7,210 nt of DNA, taken from Bauldia sp. (GTDB lineage Bacteria; Pseudomonadota; Alphaproteobacteria; Rhizobiales; Kaistiaceae). The translations under genes and the position numbers were made by a program. Below the pieces are notes generated by a model that was given only the letters and a program-made list of their open reading frames with translations, searched no databases and had not been told where the DNA came from. Shown piece after piece: positions 1 through 7,210 of the stretch (positions within the stretch are counted from its first letter, which is position 1; each line of letters begins with the position of its first letter). The stretch lies in the NCBI GenBank assembly GCA_020442095.1, contig JAGRKY010000328.1:1-7210 (forward strand). The letters are read 5' to 3'.

Positions 1-1628
<1,628 letters not shown>

Positions 1629-1641
1629 ACCACGAAGCGCC

Positions 1642-1745
1642 ATGGAAAAGACGACGCCTCATATCTCTCCAAGGAAGATCGCGTCGTCCTTGTCGCCGGC
1701 GTGGGTCAGGGCATCACACCGATGCTCTCCCGGAATTCCCCATGA
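1642..1745 (+). pseudogene. Possible decayed N-terminal fragment of a short-chain dehydrogenase (SDR)
   Basis: In the same frame as the dehydratase but after its stop, the sequence reads YLSKEDRVVLVAGVGQGIT and soon ends at the TGA at 1743-1745. This resembles the first beta strand and glycine-rich cofactor loop of SDR enzymes (pattern T-G-x3-G-x-G; here A-G-VGQ-G-I-T). Codons are GC-ending like the neighbouring real genes. No start codon exists in this frame. The ATG at 1642 is in the +1 frame (MEKTTPHIS), so a frameshift would be needed to join them. No SDR-like sequence continues past about 1718. SDR genes often accompany IlvD/Edd dehydratases in sugar-acid operons, so a deletion remnant is plausible. 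Chance resemblance over ~20 residues cannot be excluded. Confidence 0.3.
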
Positions 1746-1840
1746 AAAAGAAGAAGACCGATCCTGCGGGATGCGCGCGAGCGCAGCCCGCAGCGATGGG
1801 GAGGGACTGTGCGCATGAACCTGAACAGGGAGTAGGATAA
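1742..1840 (+). CDS. Possible 32-codon leader ORF upstream of the binding-protein gene
   Basis: A short frame starts at ATG 1742 and reads MKKKKTDPAGCARAQPAAMG, then RDCAHEPEQGVG, then TAA at 1838-1840. The last A of the stop is the first base of the next gene's ATG (TAATG), a common arrangement for translational coupling. GGAA at 1732-1735 lies 6 nt before the ATG as a weak ribosome binding site. The middle of the ORF contains a strong hairpin. No family is recognised, and the peptide after the lysine run looks unstructured. It could be a regulatory leader peptide, or simply an open frame in a GC-rich 5' untranslated region. Confidence 0.3.
   Translation: MKKKKTDPAGCARAQPAAMGRDCAHEPEQGVG
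1764..1793 (+). promoter_or_regulatory. Strong hairpin with GCGA tetraloop in the leader of the ABC-importer operon
   Basis: CTGCGGG (1764-1770) pairs fully with CCCGCAG (1787-1793). After one A/G mismatch (1771/1786), TGCGC (1772-1776) pairs with GCGCA (1781-1785) around GCGA (1777-1780), a stable GNRA tetraloop. There is no T-run after it on the + strand, so it is not a simple Rho-independent terminator there. On the opposite strand a pyrimidine-rich, T-containing tract follows. It sits 46 nt before the binding-protein start and inside the possible leader ORF, so a role in RNA stability or attenuation is an inference. Confidence 0.55.
1827..1832 (+). promoter_or_regulatory. Ribosome binding site of the binding-protein gene
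   Basis: AGGGAG lies 7 nt before the ATG at 1840, a good Shine-Dalgarno match and spacing. A second AGGA at 1834-1837 is too close to the start to be the main site. This supports the ATG at 1840, which is also followed directly by a signal peptide. Confidence 0.75.
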
Positions 1841-2868
1841 TGAAGCTGATTACCAAGAGCCTGTTTTCCGCAGCCATCGGGCTTTCCGTCATGGCAGCGG
1901 TGCCGAGCCTGAGCCACGCCAAGGAACTCCGGATCCTGGCCTGGGAAGGCTATGCCGACCCCGACTGGGTCGCGGAATTCGAGAAGCAGACCGGCGCCGA
2001 CGTCAACGTGGTGTTCATCGGCACCGATGACGAGATCTGGGCGAAGATCAAGGGCAGCGAAGGCAAGGATTTCGATCTCTTCGCCGTCAACACCGCCCAG
2101 CTCCAGCGCTATCTCGATCTCGGCCTCGTCGAGCCATATGATCTCGACAAGGTTCCGAACCAGAAGGAGACTCTGCCGCGCTTCCAGGACCTCACCAAGG
2201 TCACGGGCGTGATGCGCGACGGCAAGGTCTACGCGATCCCCTTCGCCTTCGATTCGATCGGCCTGATCTACGACACCGAAAAGGTGAAGACGCCGCCGGA
2301 TTCCTGGGAAGTGATGTGGGACCCGGAATATGCCGGCAAGGTGCTCGGCTATGACAACGGCGAGCACAACTTCACCATCGCCGCGCTGACCATGGGGATC
2401 GAGAACCCCTATCACCTGACCGACGAGCAGCTCGCGGCGGCCGAGGAAAAGCTGATCGACCTGAAGCACAACCTGCTTAGCTTCTACACGACGGCTGACG
2501 AGGCGCTGCAGCTCTACCAGCACAACGACGTCGCGATCATCTTCGCCAACTACGGCCAGCAGCAGGTCAAGGCGATGCAGGATGCCGGCGCGCCGATCGC
2601 CTATGTCAACCCGAAGGAGGGGGCTCCGGCCTGGCTCGACACCTGGGCGATGACGACCGGCGTCCAGGACAAGGAGCTCGCCGAGGCGTGGGTCAACTTC
2701 GTCCTGCAGAAGAAGATCGGCGAGCAGCTTTCCGAGCGGACCGGCTTCGGCAACACCTCGGCGCCCTTCTCGAGCGCCGGCGAGGGCGACAAGATCGTCT
2801 GGCTCGAGGATGTCGAGGACCCGACCAAGCGGGCCGATCTCTGGAACGAGGTCAAGGCGTCTCCGTAG
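1840..2868 (+). CDS. Periplasmic solute-binding protein of a polyamine-type (PotD/PotF family) ABC importer
   Basis: The protein would capture the substrate in the periplasm and deliver it to the two permeases. It has 342 residues, the normal length for PotD/PotF. A Sec signal peptide is clear: K2/K6, hydrophobic core about 8-21, and likely cleavage after SHA at residue 27. The mature start KELRILAWEGY is the first strand of the family. Other family hallmarks are DFDLFAVNT (77-85), IPFAFDSIGLIYD (133-145), and PKEGAPAWLDTWAM (258-271). W265 and D267 match the conserved Trp and Asp that hold a ligand amine in E. coli PotD. Other remembered PotD contacts differ: the acid at E36 is G37 (an E sits one place earlier), W229 is A236, and the D168/E171 region is changed. 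The family is secure, but spermidine or putrescine as ligand is doubtful. The gene follows a structured leader and is separated from the ATPase gene by a hairpin, which fits higher expression of the binding protein. Confidence 0.92.
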   Translation: MKLITKSLFSAAIGLSVMAAVPSLSHAKELRILAWEGYADPDWVAEFEKQTGADVNVVFIGTDDEIWAKIKGSEGKDFDLFAVNTAQLQRYLDLGLVEPYDLDKVPNQKETLPRFQDLTKVTGVMRDGKVYAIPFAFDSIGLIYDTEKVKTPPDSWEVMWDPEYAGKVLGYDNGEHNFTIAALTMGIENPYHLTDEQLAAAEEKLIDLKHNLLSFYTTADEALQLYQHNDVAIIFANYGQQQVKAMQDAGAPIAYVNPKEGAPAWLDTWAMTTGVQDKELAEAWVNFVLQKKIGEQLSERTGFGNTSAPFSSAGEGDKIVWLEDVEDPTKRADLWNEVKASP

Positions 2869-2886
2869 CCTTGCAGGCAAGCCCTT

Positions 2887-2917
2887 CGACCGCCGGGCGT
2901 AGATCGTCCGGCGGTCG
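2887..2917 (+). terminator. Intercistronic hairpin between binding-protein and ATPase genes (partial terminator or mRNA stabiliser)
   Basis: CGACCGCCGGGCG (2887-2899) pairs with CGTCCGGCGGTCG (2905-2917) over 13 bp, with a single G-U pair and a 5-nt loop TAGAT. Only TGATTTCG follows, so the T-tract is weak. The position, 18 nt after the binding-protein stop and 30 nt before the ATPase start, is where many ABC operons carry a hairpin that raises binding-protein mRNA relative to the downstream genes. Structure is seen; role is inferred. Confidence 0.6.
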
Positions 2918-2947
2918 TGATTTCGATGATCTGCTTCCCGGGATTTC

Positions 2948-4066
2948 ATGCGCGCTGACATGACCGAACACCCGAAGACCCTGGTCGAACTCAGCGGAGT
3001 TGCGAAGGTCTATAGCGGCGTCGAGGTGCTCCACGCCGTCGATTTCGTCCTGCGTGACGGCGAGTTCATGACCGTCCTCGGCCCGAGCGGTTCGGGCAAG
3101 ACGACCGTGCTCCGCCTGATCGGCGGCCTGATCCGGCCGAGTCGCGGCAAGGTGCTGCTCGACGGCAATGACATTTCGGCGATGCCGATCAACCGCCGGC
3201 CGTTCAATACCGTCTTTCAGGACTATGCCCTGTTCCCGCATATGACCGTCGAGGCGAATGTCGGCTACGGGCTCAAGGTCCGCGGCGAGCCGAAGGCGAA
3301 AATCCGGGAAAGGGTCATCGAGACCTTGCGCCTCGTCGCGCTCGAGGATTTCGCCGGGCGATACCCGTCGCAGCTCAGCGGCGGCCAGCAGCAGCGCGTT
3401 GCGCTTGCCCGCGCGATCATTTGCGAGCCGCGGCTGATCCTCCTTGACGAACCGCTCGGCGCCCTCGATGCGGAACTCAGGCGCCAGATGCAGCGCTTCC
3501 TCAAGCGCCTGCAGCGCGAGATCAAGACGACCTTCCTCTTCGTCACCCACGACCAGGAAGAAGCCGTCACCATGGCCGACCGCATCTGCGTCATGAACCA
3601 CGGCCGGATCGAACAGATCGGCTCGCCGGAGGAGGTCTACTATCGGCCGGTGAACGAATATGTCGCCCGCTTCTTTGGCGACAACAATCTCATCGAGGCG
3701 ACGCTCGGCGACGTCGCCGATTCGACCCGGGAACTGGTTTCCGATGTCGGCAGCTTCCGCTGCGCCATCGATGGTCGCCCCGAGCTCGGTGCGGCCGCGA
3801 CAGGCGGGCCGGGCAAGTTGCTCGTCCGCCCCGAGGCGGTGGTCATCGGCGACGCGGCGGCAAGCGCGGCGAACCGGATGAAGGTGCGGGTCGAGGAGAC
3901 CAGCTTCGTCGGTCCGGTTTCCCAGGTGACGGTCAGTGCGGTGGCGAAGCCCGACCTCAAGCTCATGCTGAAGCTGCCGAGCCGCGCCGAAGGCATCCCG
4001 TTCGGTGCCGGCGACGAGACCGAGGTCGGCTGGAGCGACCGCGACTGCCATGTGGTGACGGCGTGA
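2948..4066 (+). CDS. ABC importer ATPase, PotA/PotG-like (spermidine/putrescine-type)
   Basis: This 372-residue cytoplasmic subunit hydrolyses ATP to drive import through the two permeases encoded next. All nucleotide-binding motifs are intact: Walker A GPSGSGKT (45-52), Q-loop glutamine Q91 in FQDYALFP, signature LSGGQQQR (143-150), Walker B LILLDE (163-168), D-loop GALD (171-174), and switch histidine H201 in VTHDQEEA. After about residue 240 follows a C-terminal TOBE-type domain, marked by LLVRPEAV (291-298). Length and domain order match PotA. The start is uncertain: ATG 2948 has only GGGA 4 nt upstream, and ATG 2960 (M5, MTEHPKTLVEL) has no clear site. The 3' end overlaps the next gene by 4 bp (GTGA), implying coupled translation. 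Nothing looks damaged. Confidence 0.93.
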   Translation: MRADMTEHPKTLVELSGVAKVYSGVEVLHAVDFVLRDGEFMTVLGPSGSGKTTVLRLIGGLIRPSRGKVLLDGNDISAMPINRRPFNTVFQDYALFPHMTVEANVGYGLKVRGEPKAKIRERVIETLRLVALEDFAGRYPSQLSGGQQQRVALARAIICEPRLILLDEPLGALDAELRRQMQRFLKRLQREIKTTFLFVTHDQEEAVTMADRICVMNHGRIEQIGSPEEVYYRPVNEYVARFFGDNNLIEATLGDVADSTRELVSDVGSFRCAIDGRPELGAAATGGPGKLLVRPEAVVIGDAAASAANRMKVRVEETSFVGPVSQVTVSAVAKPDLKLMLKLPSRAEGIPFGAGDETEVGWSDRDCHVVTA

Positions 4067-4947
4067 GCGCCGCCGCGGAGACCGAACGCGCGGCGGGCGA
4101 CGAGGGCGTTGCCGCCTATCGCTTCCTGCTCGCCCTGCTCGCCTATGCGGTGCCCTTCATCTTCATCCTGCTGCCGCTGATCCTCTTCCTGATCCAGAGC
4201 TTCTACTATGTGGAAGACGGCGCCATCATTCATGAGTTCACGCTCCGCAACTACGAGCGCTTCTTTACCGGCCGCGGCTTCGTGCCGGTTTTCTTCAACA
4301 CCATCCTGCTCTGTTTCGGCGTCGCCCTGATCACCGTGGTCTTCGGCTATCCGATCGCCTACCTCCTCGCCAGCCTGCGCGGCCGGCGCAAATACGTGAT
4401 GATGGTGATCTTCGTCGTGCCGCTGATGATGAGCTACATCATCAAGATCTATGCGATCCGGGCCATCCTCGGCGGCAACGGCTTTCTCAATCGCATCCTC
4501 CTCCATCTCGGCATCATCGACCAGCCGCTGACCTTCCTGATCTTCAACCTCAACGCGGTGCTGGTCACCCTGTCGATCATCCTCCTGCCATTCGCCGTGC
4601 TGCCGATCTTCATCGCACTCGAGCGGATTCCGCGCTCGGTGGTCGATGCCTCGGCCGATCTCGGCGCCTCCGCCTTCCAGAGCTTCCGCGACGTTGTCTG
4701 GCCGCTCAGCATTCAGGGCACCGTCGTCGGCGGGACCTTCGTCTTCGTGCTCGCATTGGGGGATTTCATCACGCCCCAGATGGTCGGCGGGATGAGCGGC
4801 TTCACCTTCGGCCGTATCATCTACAGTCAGTTCGGTTTCGCCTTCAACTGGCCCTTCGGCGCGGCCCTTTCGGTCATCCTCCTGATCGTGGTGCTCGTCG
4901 CCATCGTCGGCATGGGCCTGATCACGCGGAGGCGCTACCAGATATGA
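4063..4947 (+). CDS. ABC importer permease 1, PotB/PotH-like
   Basis: Inner-membrane subunit forming half of the translocation channel; 294 residues with about six membrane segments (roughly 22-46, 75-104, 110-130, 158-185, 215-235, 266-288). The cytoplasmic EAA loop that docks on the ATPase is at about 196-216, with the core DASADLGAS followed by WPLS. The ~20-residue polar N-terminus before the first membrane segment and the large periplasmic stretch after it fit the PotB branch. The start is GTG at 4063 within the GTGA overlap with the ATPase stop; GGTGA at 4054-4058 is a weak ribosome binding site, so translation is probably coupled. The 3' end overlaps permease 2 by ATGA. The substrate cannot be read from this sequence. 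Confidence 0.92.
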   Translation: MSAAAETERAAGDEGVAAYRFLLALLAYAVPFIFILLPLILFLIQSFYYVEDGAIIHEFTLRNYERFFTGRGFVPVFFNTILLCFGVALITVVFGYPIAYLLASLRGRRKYVMMVIFVVPLMMSYIIKIYAIRAILGGNGFLNRILLHLGIIDQPLTFLIFNLNAVLVTLSIILLPFAVLPIFIALERIPRSVVDASADLGASAFQSFRDVVWPLSIQGTVVGGTFVFVLALGDFITPQMVGGMSGFTFGRIIYSQFGFAFNWPFGAALSVILLIVVLVAIVGMGLITRRRYQI

Positions 4948-5735
4948 TCCGCCTCCCGCTCATCGCCACGACGTTCCTCTTTCTCATCGCCGGCTTCGTC
5001 CTGCTCGTCCTCTACGGGCCGCTCTTCGTCGCGATCTTCTTTTCCTTCTTCAGCTTCGAGAACAACGCGGTCCAGTGGGACAGCTTCTCCTTCGATGCCT
5101 ACTGGTCGCTGATCCGTGACGAGAGCATCATCGACGCCGTGCTCAATTCGCTGCTGGTCGGCGGCGTCGCCATCGTCCTCGCGCTGGTCCTCGGGACGGC
5201 GCTCGCCTTCTACTACAACGGCAGCCGCTCCCGTTTCCGCGAAGTGCTCCAACTGGTGATCTTCCTGCCCTTCCTGATGCCGCCGATCATCACCGGCCTG
5301 TCGCTTCTCGTTTTCTTCCGCGAGACCGATATCCCGCGGTCGTTGATCACGGTGATCATCGGCCATACCGTCTTCGTCCTGGCGCTCGCCTACCGGATCA
5401 TCCTGGCGCGGCTGCAGACGTTGCGCGCCAGTCTCGTCGAGGCGTCGCTCGATCTCGGCGCCAGCCGCTGGCAGACCTTCCGATACGTGTTGGCACCGAG
5501 CCTGATGTCGGCGATCGGCTCGGCCGCGATCCTCGCCTTCGCGCTGTCCTTCGACGAGACGCTGATCACGCTGCTCGTCACCGGAACCGAGAGCACGCTG
5601 CCGATGCGGCTCTGGGCGATGATGCGGCTGGGGTTCACCCCCGATATCAACGCGCTCGTCACCGTTATCCTGGTCGGGACGACGGTCCTGTCGCTGGTCG
5701 CGATTCGTTTCGTCAAGCTGCCCGAGCAGAGCTGA
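4944..5735 (+). CDS. ABC importer permease 2, PotC/PotI-like
   Basis: Second inner-membrane channel subunit, 263 residues, the usual size for PotC. Membrane segments are visible at about 8-36, 64-90, 102-124, 133-155, 188-209 and 236-256. The EAA loop at 166-187 reads EASLDLGAS, then WQTFRYVLAPSL, and is the contact to the ATPase. The start ATG at 4944 overlaps the stop of permease 1 (ATGA), with GGAGG at 4928-4932 as a somewhat distant ribosome binding site. It is the last gene of the importer operon here. Its TGA is 2 bp from the stop of the convergent gene on the other strand, leaving no room for a separate terminator. Confidence 0.92.
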   Translation: MIRLPLIATTFLFLIAGFVLLVLYGPLFVAIFFSFFSFENNAVQWDSFSFDAYWSLIRDESIIDAVLNSLLVGGVAIVLALVLGTALAFYYNGSRSRFREVLQLVIFLPFLMPPIITGLSLLVFFRETDIPRSLITVIIGHTVFVLALAYRIILARLQTLRASLVEASLDLGASRWQTFRYVLAPSLMSAIGSAAILAFALSFDETLITLLVTGTESTLPMRLWAMMRLGFTPDINALVTVILVGTTVLSLVAIRFVKLPEQS

Positions 5736-5737
5736 GA

Positions 5738-6700
5738 TCAGGCCGAGGCGGCGATCTCCGACAGTCGCTCGAAATCCGGACCGGAGGTCGGGATGTCGAT
5801 GTCGAAGACCTCGGCGATGACCCGCGTCCAGCCGTGCAGGAAATACACCCAGCCATCCGTCACCGTCAGCGGCTGGCGCTCGGCCGCCCTCCGGGCCTGG
5901 TCGAGGAAGACGAGGTCGCCGCGATAGTTCAGCTCCCAGGCGAAGCCGTCGCGCGGAAACACGGCCGCGTCGGTGATCGGCGAGCCGGGGGCGTCCTTGC
6001 CGAGCCCGGTCGCGTTGACGACGAGCGATCCCGCCGGCAGCCCTGCCATCACCCGGTCATTGTCCGCGGCCGCTGCGGCAAGCACATACGCGACCGGCGT
6101 ATCGAAACCAAAGTCCCGATGATGATGCGCGATCGCGTCGAGCCGTGAGCGCTCCCGGTCGGATACGACGATGCGGGACGGGCGATCCGCGCCGCGTTCG
6201 GCGCGCATCAGGCTCCAGGTGATCGCGATCGCCGCGCCGCCCGCGCCGATGAAGAAGGCTTCCGCCTTCGATTGCGCGAAGTGCCCGGCCGGCAGGAAGC
6301 TGTCGAGCGCGAGGCCGCCGGTGATCGGGTCCTTGGCGGTGCCGATCAGCCGCCCGTCGCGTTTCGACAGGCAGCTCAGCTCGCCGGTCAGCTTCGCCAG
6401 GTCGTCGATCTCGTCGAAGAGGTCCCGGCAGGCTTCCAGCAGGTCGATCTTGTGGGTGGTGACCAGCGCGCCGCGGGACAGAGGGTCGTCCTTGATGAAG
6501 CAGACGACCGAGCGGTAGTCCTCCGCCGGCGCGTGGAGCGGCAGATCGACTCCGACGATCCGCGCATCGGCGAGGCCGAGCGTCTCCGCCCATCTCGGAA
6601 AGACCCTGAGGATGGAGGAGCGGGCGGTCGTCACGCCGATGAAATAGAGCGTCGGACGTGTTGCCGCTTCGAGGCGCGGCGCCTGGCTTGTCGTCATCAT
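5738..6700 (-). CDS. Divergent shikimate dehydrogenase (AroE/YdiB)-fold oxidoreductase
   Basis: A cytoplasmic NAD(P)-dependent dehydrogenase of the AroE fold, 320 residues from the ATG at 6700 (tandem ATGATG, with CAGG at 6706-6709 as ribosome binding site). A GTG 42 nt upstream would add 14 residues unlike the family start. Landmarks: substrate-domain strand TLYFIGVTTARSS (17-29), GALVTTHK (77-84) with the catalytic lysine K84, D124 matching the catalytic aspartate, Rossmann loop GAGGAA (152-157), NATGLG (229-234), ELNYRG (256-261). However, shikimate-holding residues are altered: the HSxSP motif is ARSSI, the AVNT asparagine region is ELSC (108-110), NTDG is AKDP, and the C-terminal glutamine of GxxMLxxQ is G290. 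The enzyme is therefore probably not the biosynthetic AroE but acts on another hydroxy acid. It lies 42 bp after the hydrolase-like gene on the same strand, probably in one operon. Confidence 0.8.
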   Translation of the reverse strand: MMTTSQAPRLEAATRPTLYFIGVTTARSSILRVFPRWAETLGLADARIVGVDLPLHAPAEDYRSVVCFIKDDPLSRGALVTTHKIDLLEACRDLFDEIDDLAKLTGELSCLSKRDGRLIGTAKDPITGGLALDSFLPAGHFAQSKAEAFFIGAGGAAIAITWSLMRAERGADRPSRIVVSDRERSRLDAIAHHHRDFGFDTPVAYVLAAAAADNDRVMAGLPAGSLVVNATGLGKDAPGSPITDAAVFPRDGFAWELNYRGDLVFLDQARRAAERQPLTVTDGWVYFLHGWTRVIAEVFDIDIPTSGPDFERLSEIAASA

Positions 6701-6742
6701 GATCGCCTGATCGCCGGCCGCGGTGCGACGGCCGCCACACAC

Positions 6743-7210
6743 CTAGCCGGTGACGTCGAGTCGCGCCATGGCGAAGGGTGCGAGCGTCACCGTGGTGCCG
6801 GTGAAGGGAGCGGCCTTGTCCGTGAAATCCGGATCGCGTGCGGCCTGTTCGAAGCTCTCTTCGTCGAGCATCATCAGGCTCGCCTTGCCCTTGCCGAGGC
6901 CGCGGAGCTTCACCTCGACCGTCTCGTCGCGAAGGTTGGCGAGCCAGACATGGGTCGTCCTTCCCTTCTTCCAGGCAAGGGTGCGCACCCGGTCGGTGTC
7001 GCTCGATTGCGCATCGATCCGCTTGGCGCCGGCGGCCGCCGCGATGCCGCGGATCACGTGGTAGACTGGATAGACCTTGGCGCCGCGGGCGGTGTCGTAC
7101 CAGGGCTGCGGATATTTCTGCTTCCGGTAGACGATGCCGAACTCGCCAACCGGCGAGGCCATCGTCACCGCCTCCAGTCCGCCGGCCGCGACCTGGCTGA
7201 GATAGCCGAG
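6743..7210 (-). CDS. C-terminal part of a glycoside-hydrolase-like protein, possibly D-apionate lactonase-related (5' end outside window)
   Basis: The frame is open to the right edge (155 codons visible, then TAG), so the GTG at 7168 is not a credible start: LGYLSQVAAGGLEAV precedes it without a stop. The visible N-terminal part (TMASPVGEFGIVYRKQ, then PQPWYD and KVYPVYHVIRGIA) looks like the last strands of a TIM-barrel enzyme. The remainder (about 60-155) is rich in alternating beta strands: VRTLAWKKG, THVWLANLRDETVEVKLRG, and TVTLAPFAMARLDV at the end. That is a typical C-terminal beta-sandwich of glycoside-hydrolase-like proteins. The combination recalls D-apionate lactonase (ApnL), but this is from memory and not decisive; an uncharacterised hydrolase is equally possible. 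The catalytic region lies outside the window. It is followed by the AroE-like gene, suggesting a shared pathway. Confidence 0.5.
   Translation of the reverse strand, partial: LGYLSQVAAGGLEAVTMASPVGEFGIVYRKQKYPQPWYDTARGAKVYPVYHVIRGIAAAAGAKRIDAQSSDTDRVRTLAWKKGRTTHVWLANLRDETVEVKLRGLGKGKASLMMLDEESFEQAARDPDFTDKAAPFTGTTVTLAPFAMARLDVTG

Noticed and set aside
1690..1718. TTGTCG ... ATCACA as a promoter for the importer operon
   Set aside because: The -35-like element is passable but the -10-like hexamer at 17 bp is poor, and it lies in the possible SDR remnant. No promoter can be called with confidence.
1714..2961. 415-codon open frame on the minus strand across the binding-protein gene
   Set aside because: It mirrors the + strand coding sequence. 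Composition is Leu/Asp/Arg/Val-rich with no recognisable domain, as expected opposite a GC-rich gene, whereas the + strand has a signal peptide and family motifs.
2852..4051. 399-codon open frame on the minus strand across the ATPase gene
   Set aside because: Antisense shadow of a gene with all ABC ATPase motifs intact; no motif of its own.
5734..5758. GAGATC/GATCTC inverted repeat at the convergent stops as a bidirectional terminator
   Set aside because: Only a 6-bp stem with a 13-nt loop and no T-runs on either side; too weak.
6715..6734. CGGCCG ... CGGCCG hairpin between the two minus-strand genes
   Set aside because: Six base pairs of a self-complementary GC word in GC-rich DNA; likely by chance and without a T-tract.
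6701..6742. GTG at 6742 (minus) as start of the AroE-like gene
   Set aside because: It directly abuts the upstream stop, has no good ribosome binding site, and adds an unlikely CGGRRTAAGDQAI extension; the tandem ATG at 6700 has a CAGG site.

Overview
The window is a GC-rich stretch of bacterial chromosome or large replicon. Its high-GC third codon positions, GTG starts, 4-bp ATGA/GTGA gene overlaps and close resemblance of the first protein to rhizobial sugar-acid dehydratases suggest an alphaproteobacterium, probably of the Rhizobiales/Hyphomicrobiales type. The taxon is inferred from style and remembered family resemblance, not from a search.

Layout, left to right. (1) Positions 1-1628 (+): an IlvD/Edd-family Fe-S sugar-acid dehydratase lacking only its first ~40 residues, which lie outside the window; it looks most like L-arabinonate dehydratase. 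(2) Positions 1629-1839: a 211-bp spacer that is not empty. It holds what looks like a decayed fragment of a short-chain dehydrogenase N-terminus, then a possible 32-codon leader ORF (MKKKK...) containing a strong GCGA-capped hairpin. The leader stop overlaps the next start as TAATG. (3) Positions 1840-5735 (+): a complete four-gene ABC importer of the polyamine/PotDABC (PotFGHI) type: periplasmic binding protein, ATPase, and two inner-membrane permeases. The last three genes are tightly packed. A 13-bp hairpin separates the binding-protein gene from the ATPase gene. (4) Positions 5738-7210 (-): two genes on the opposite strand, converging on the transporter with only 2 bp between stop codons. 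They are a divergent AroE/shikimate-dehydrogenase-fold oxidoreductase and, upstream of it, the C-terminal part of a glycoside-hydrolase-like protein that runs off the right edge and may be related to D-apionate lactonase.

How they may work together (inference). An importer, an aldonic-acid-type dehydratase, a non-canonical NAD(P)-dependent oxidoreductase and a carbohydrate/lactone hydrolase-like protein fit a catabolic locus for an acidic or polyhydroxylated plant-derived compound. In the binding protein and the AroE-like protein, several residues known to bind the classical ligands (spermidine/putrescine and shikimate) are replaced. Both are therefore better read as members of known folds with unknown substrates than as true polyamine uptake and aromatic biosynthesis genes. 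No RNA genes, insertion sequences, CRISPR arrays or transcriptional regulators are visible.
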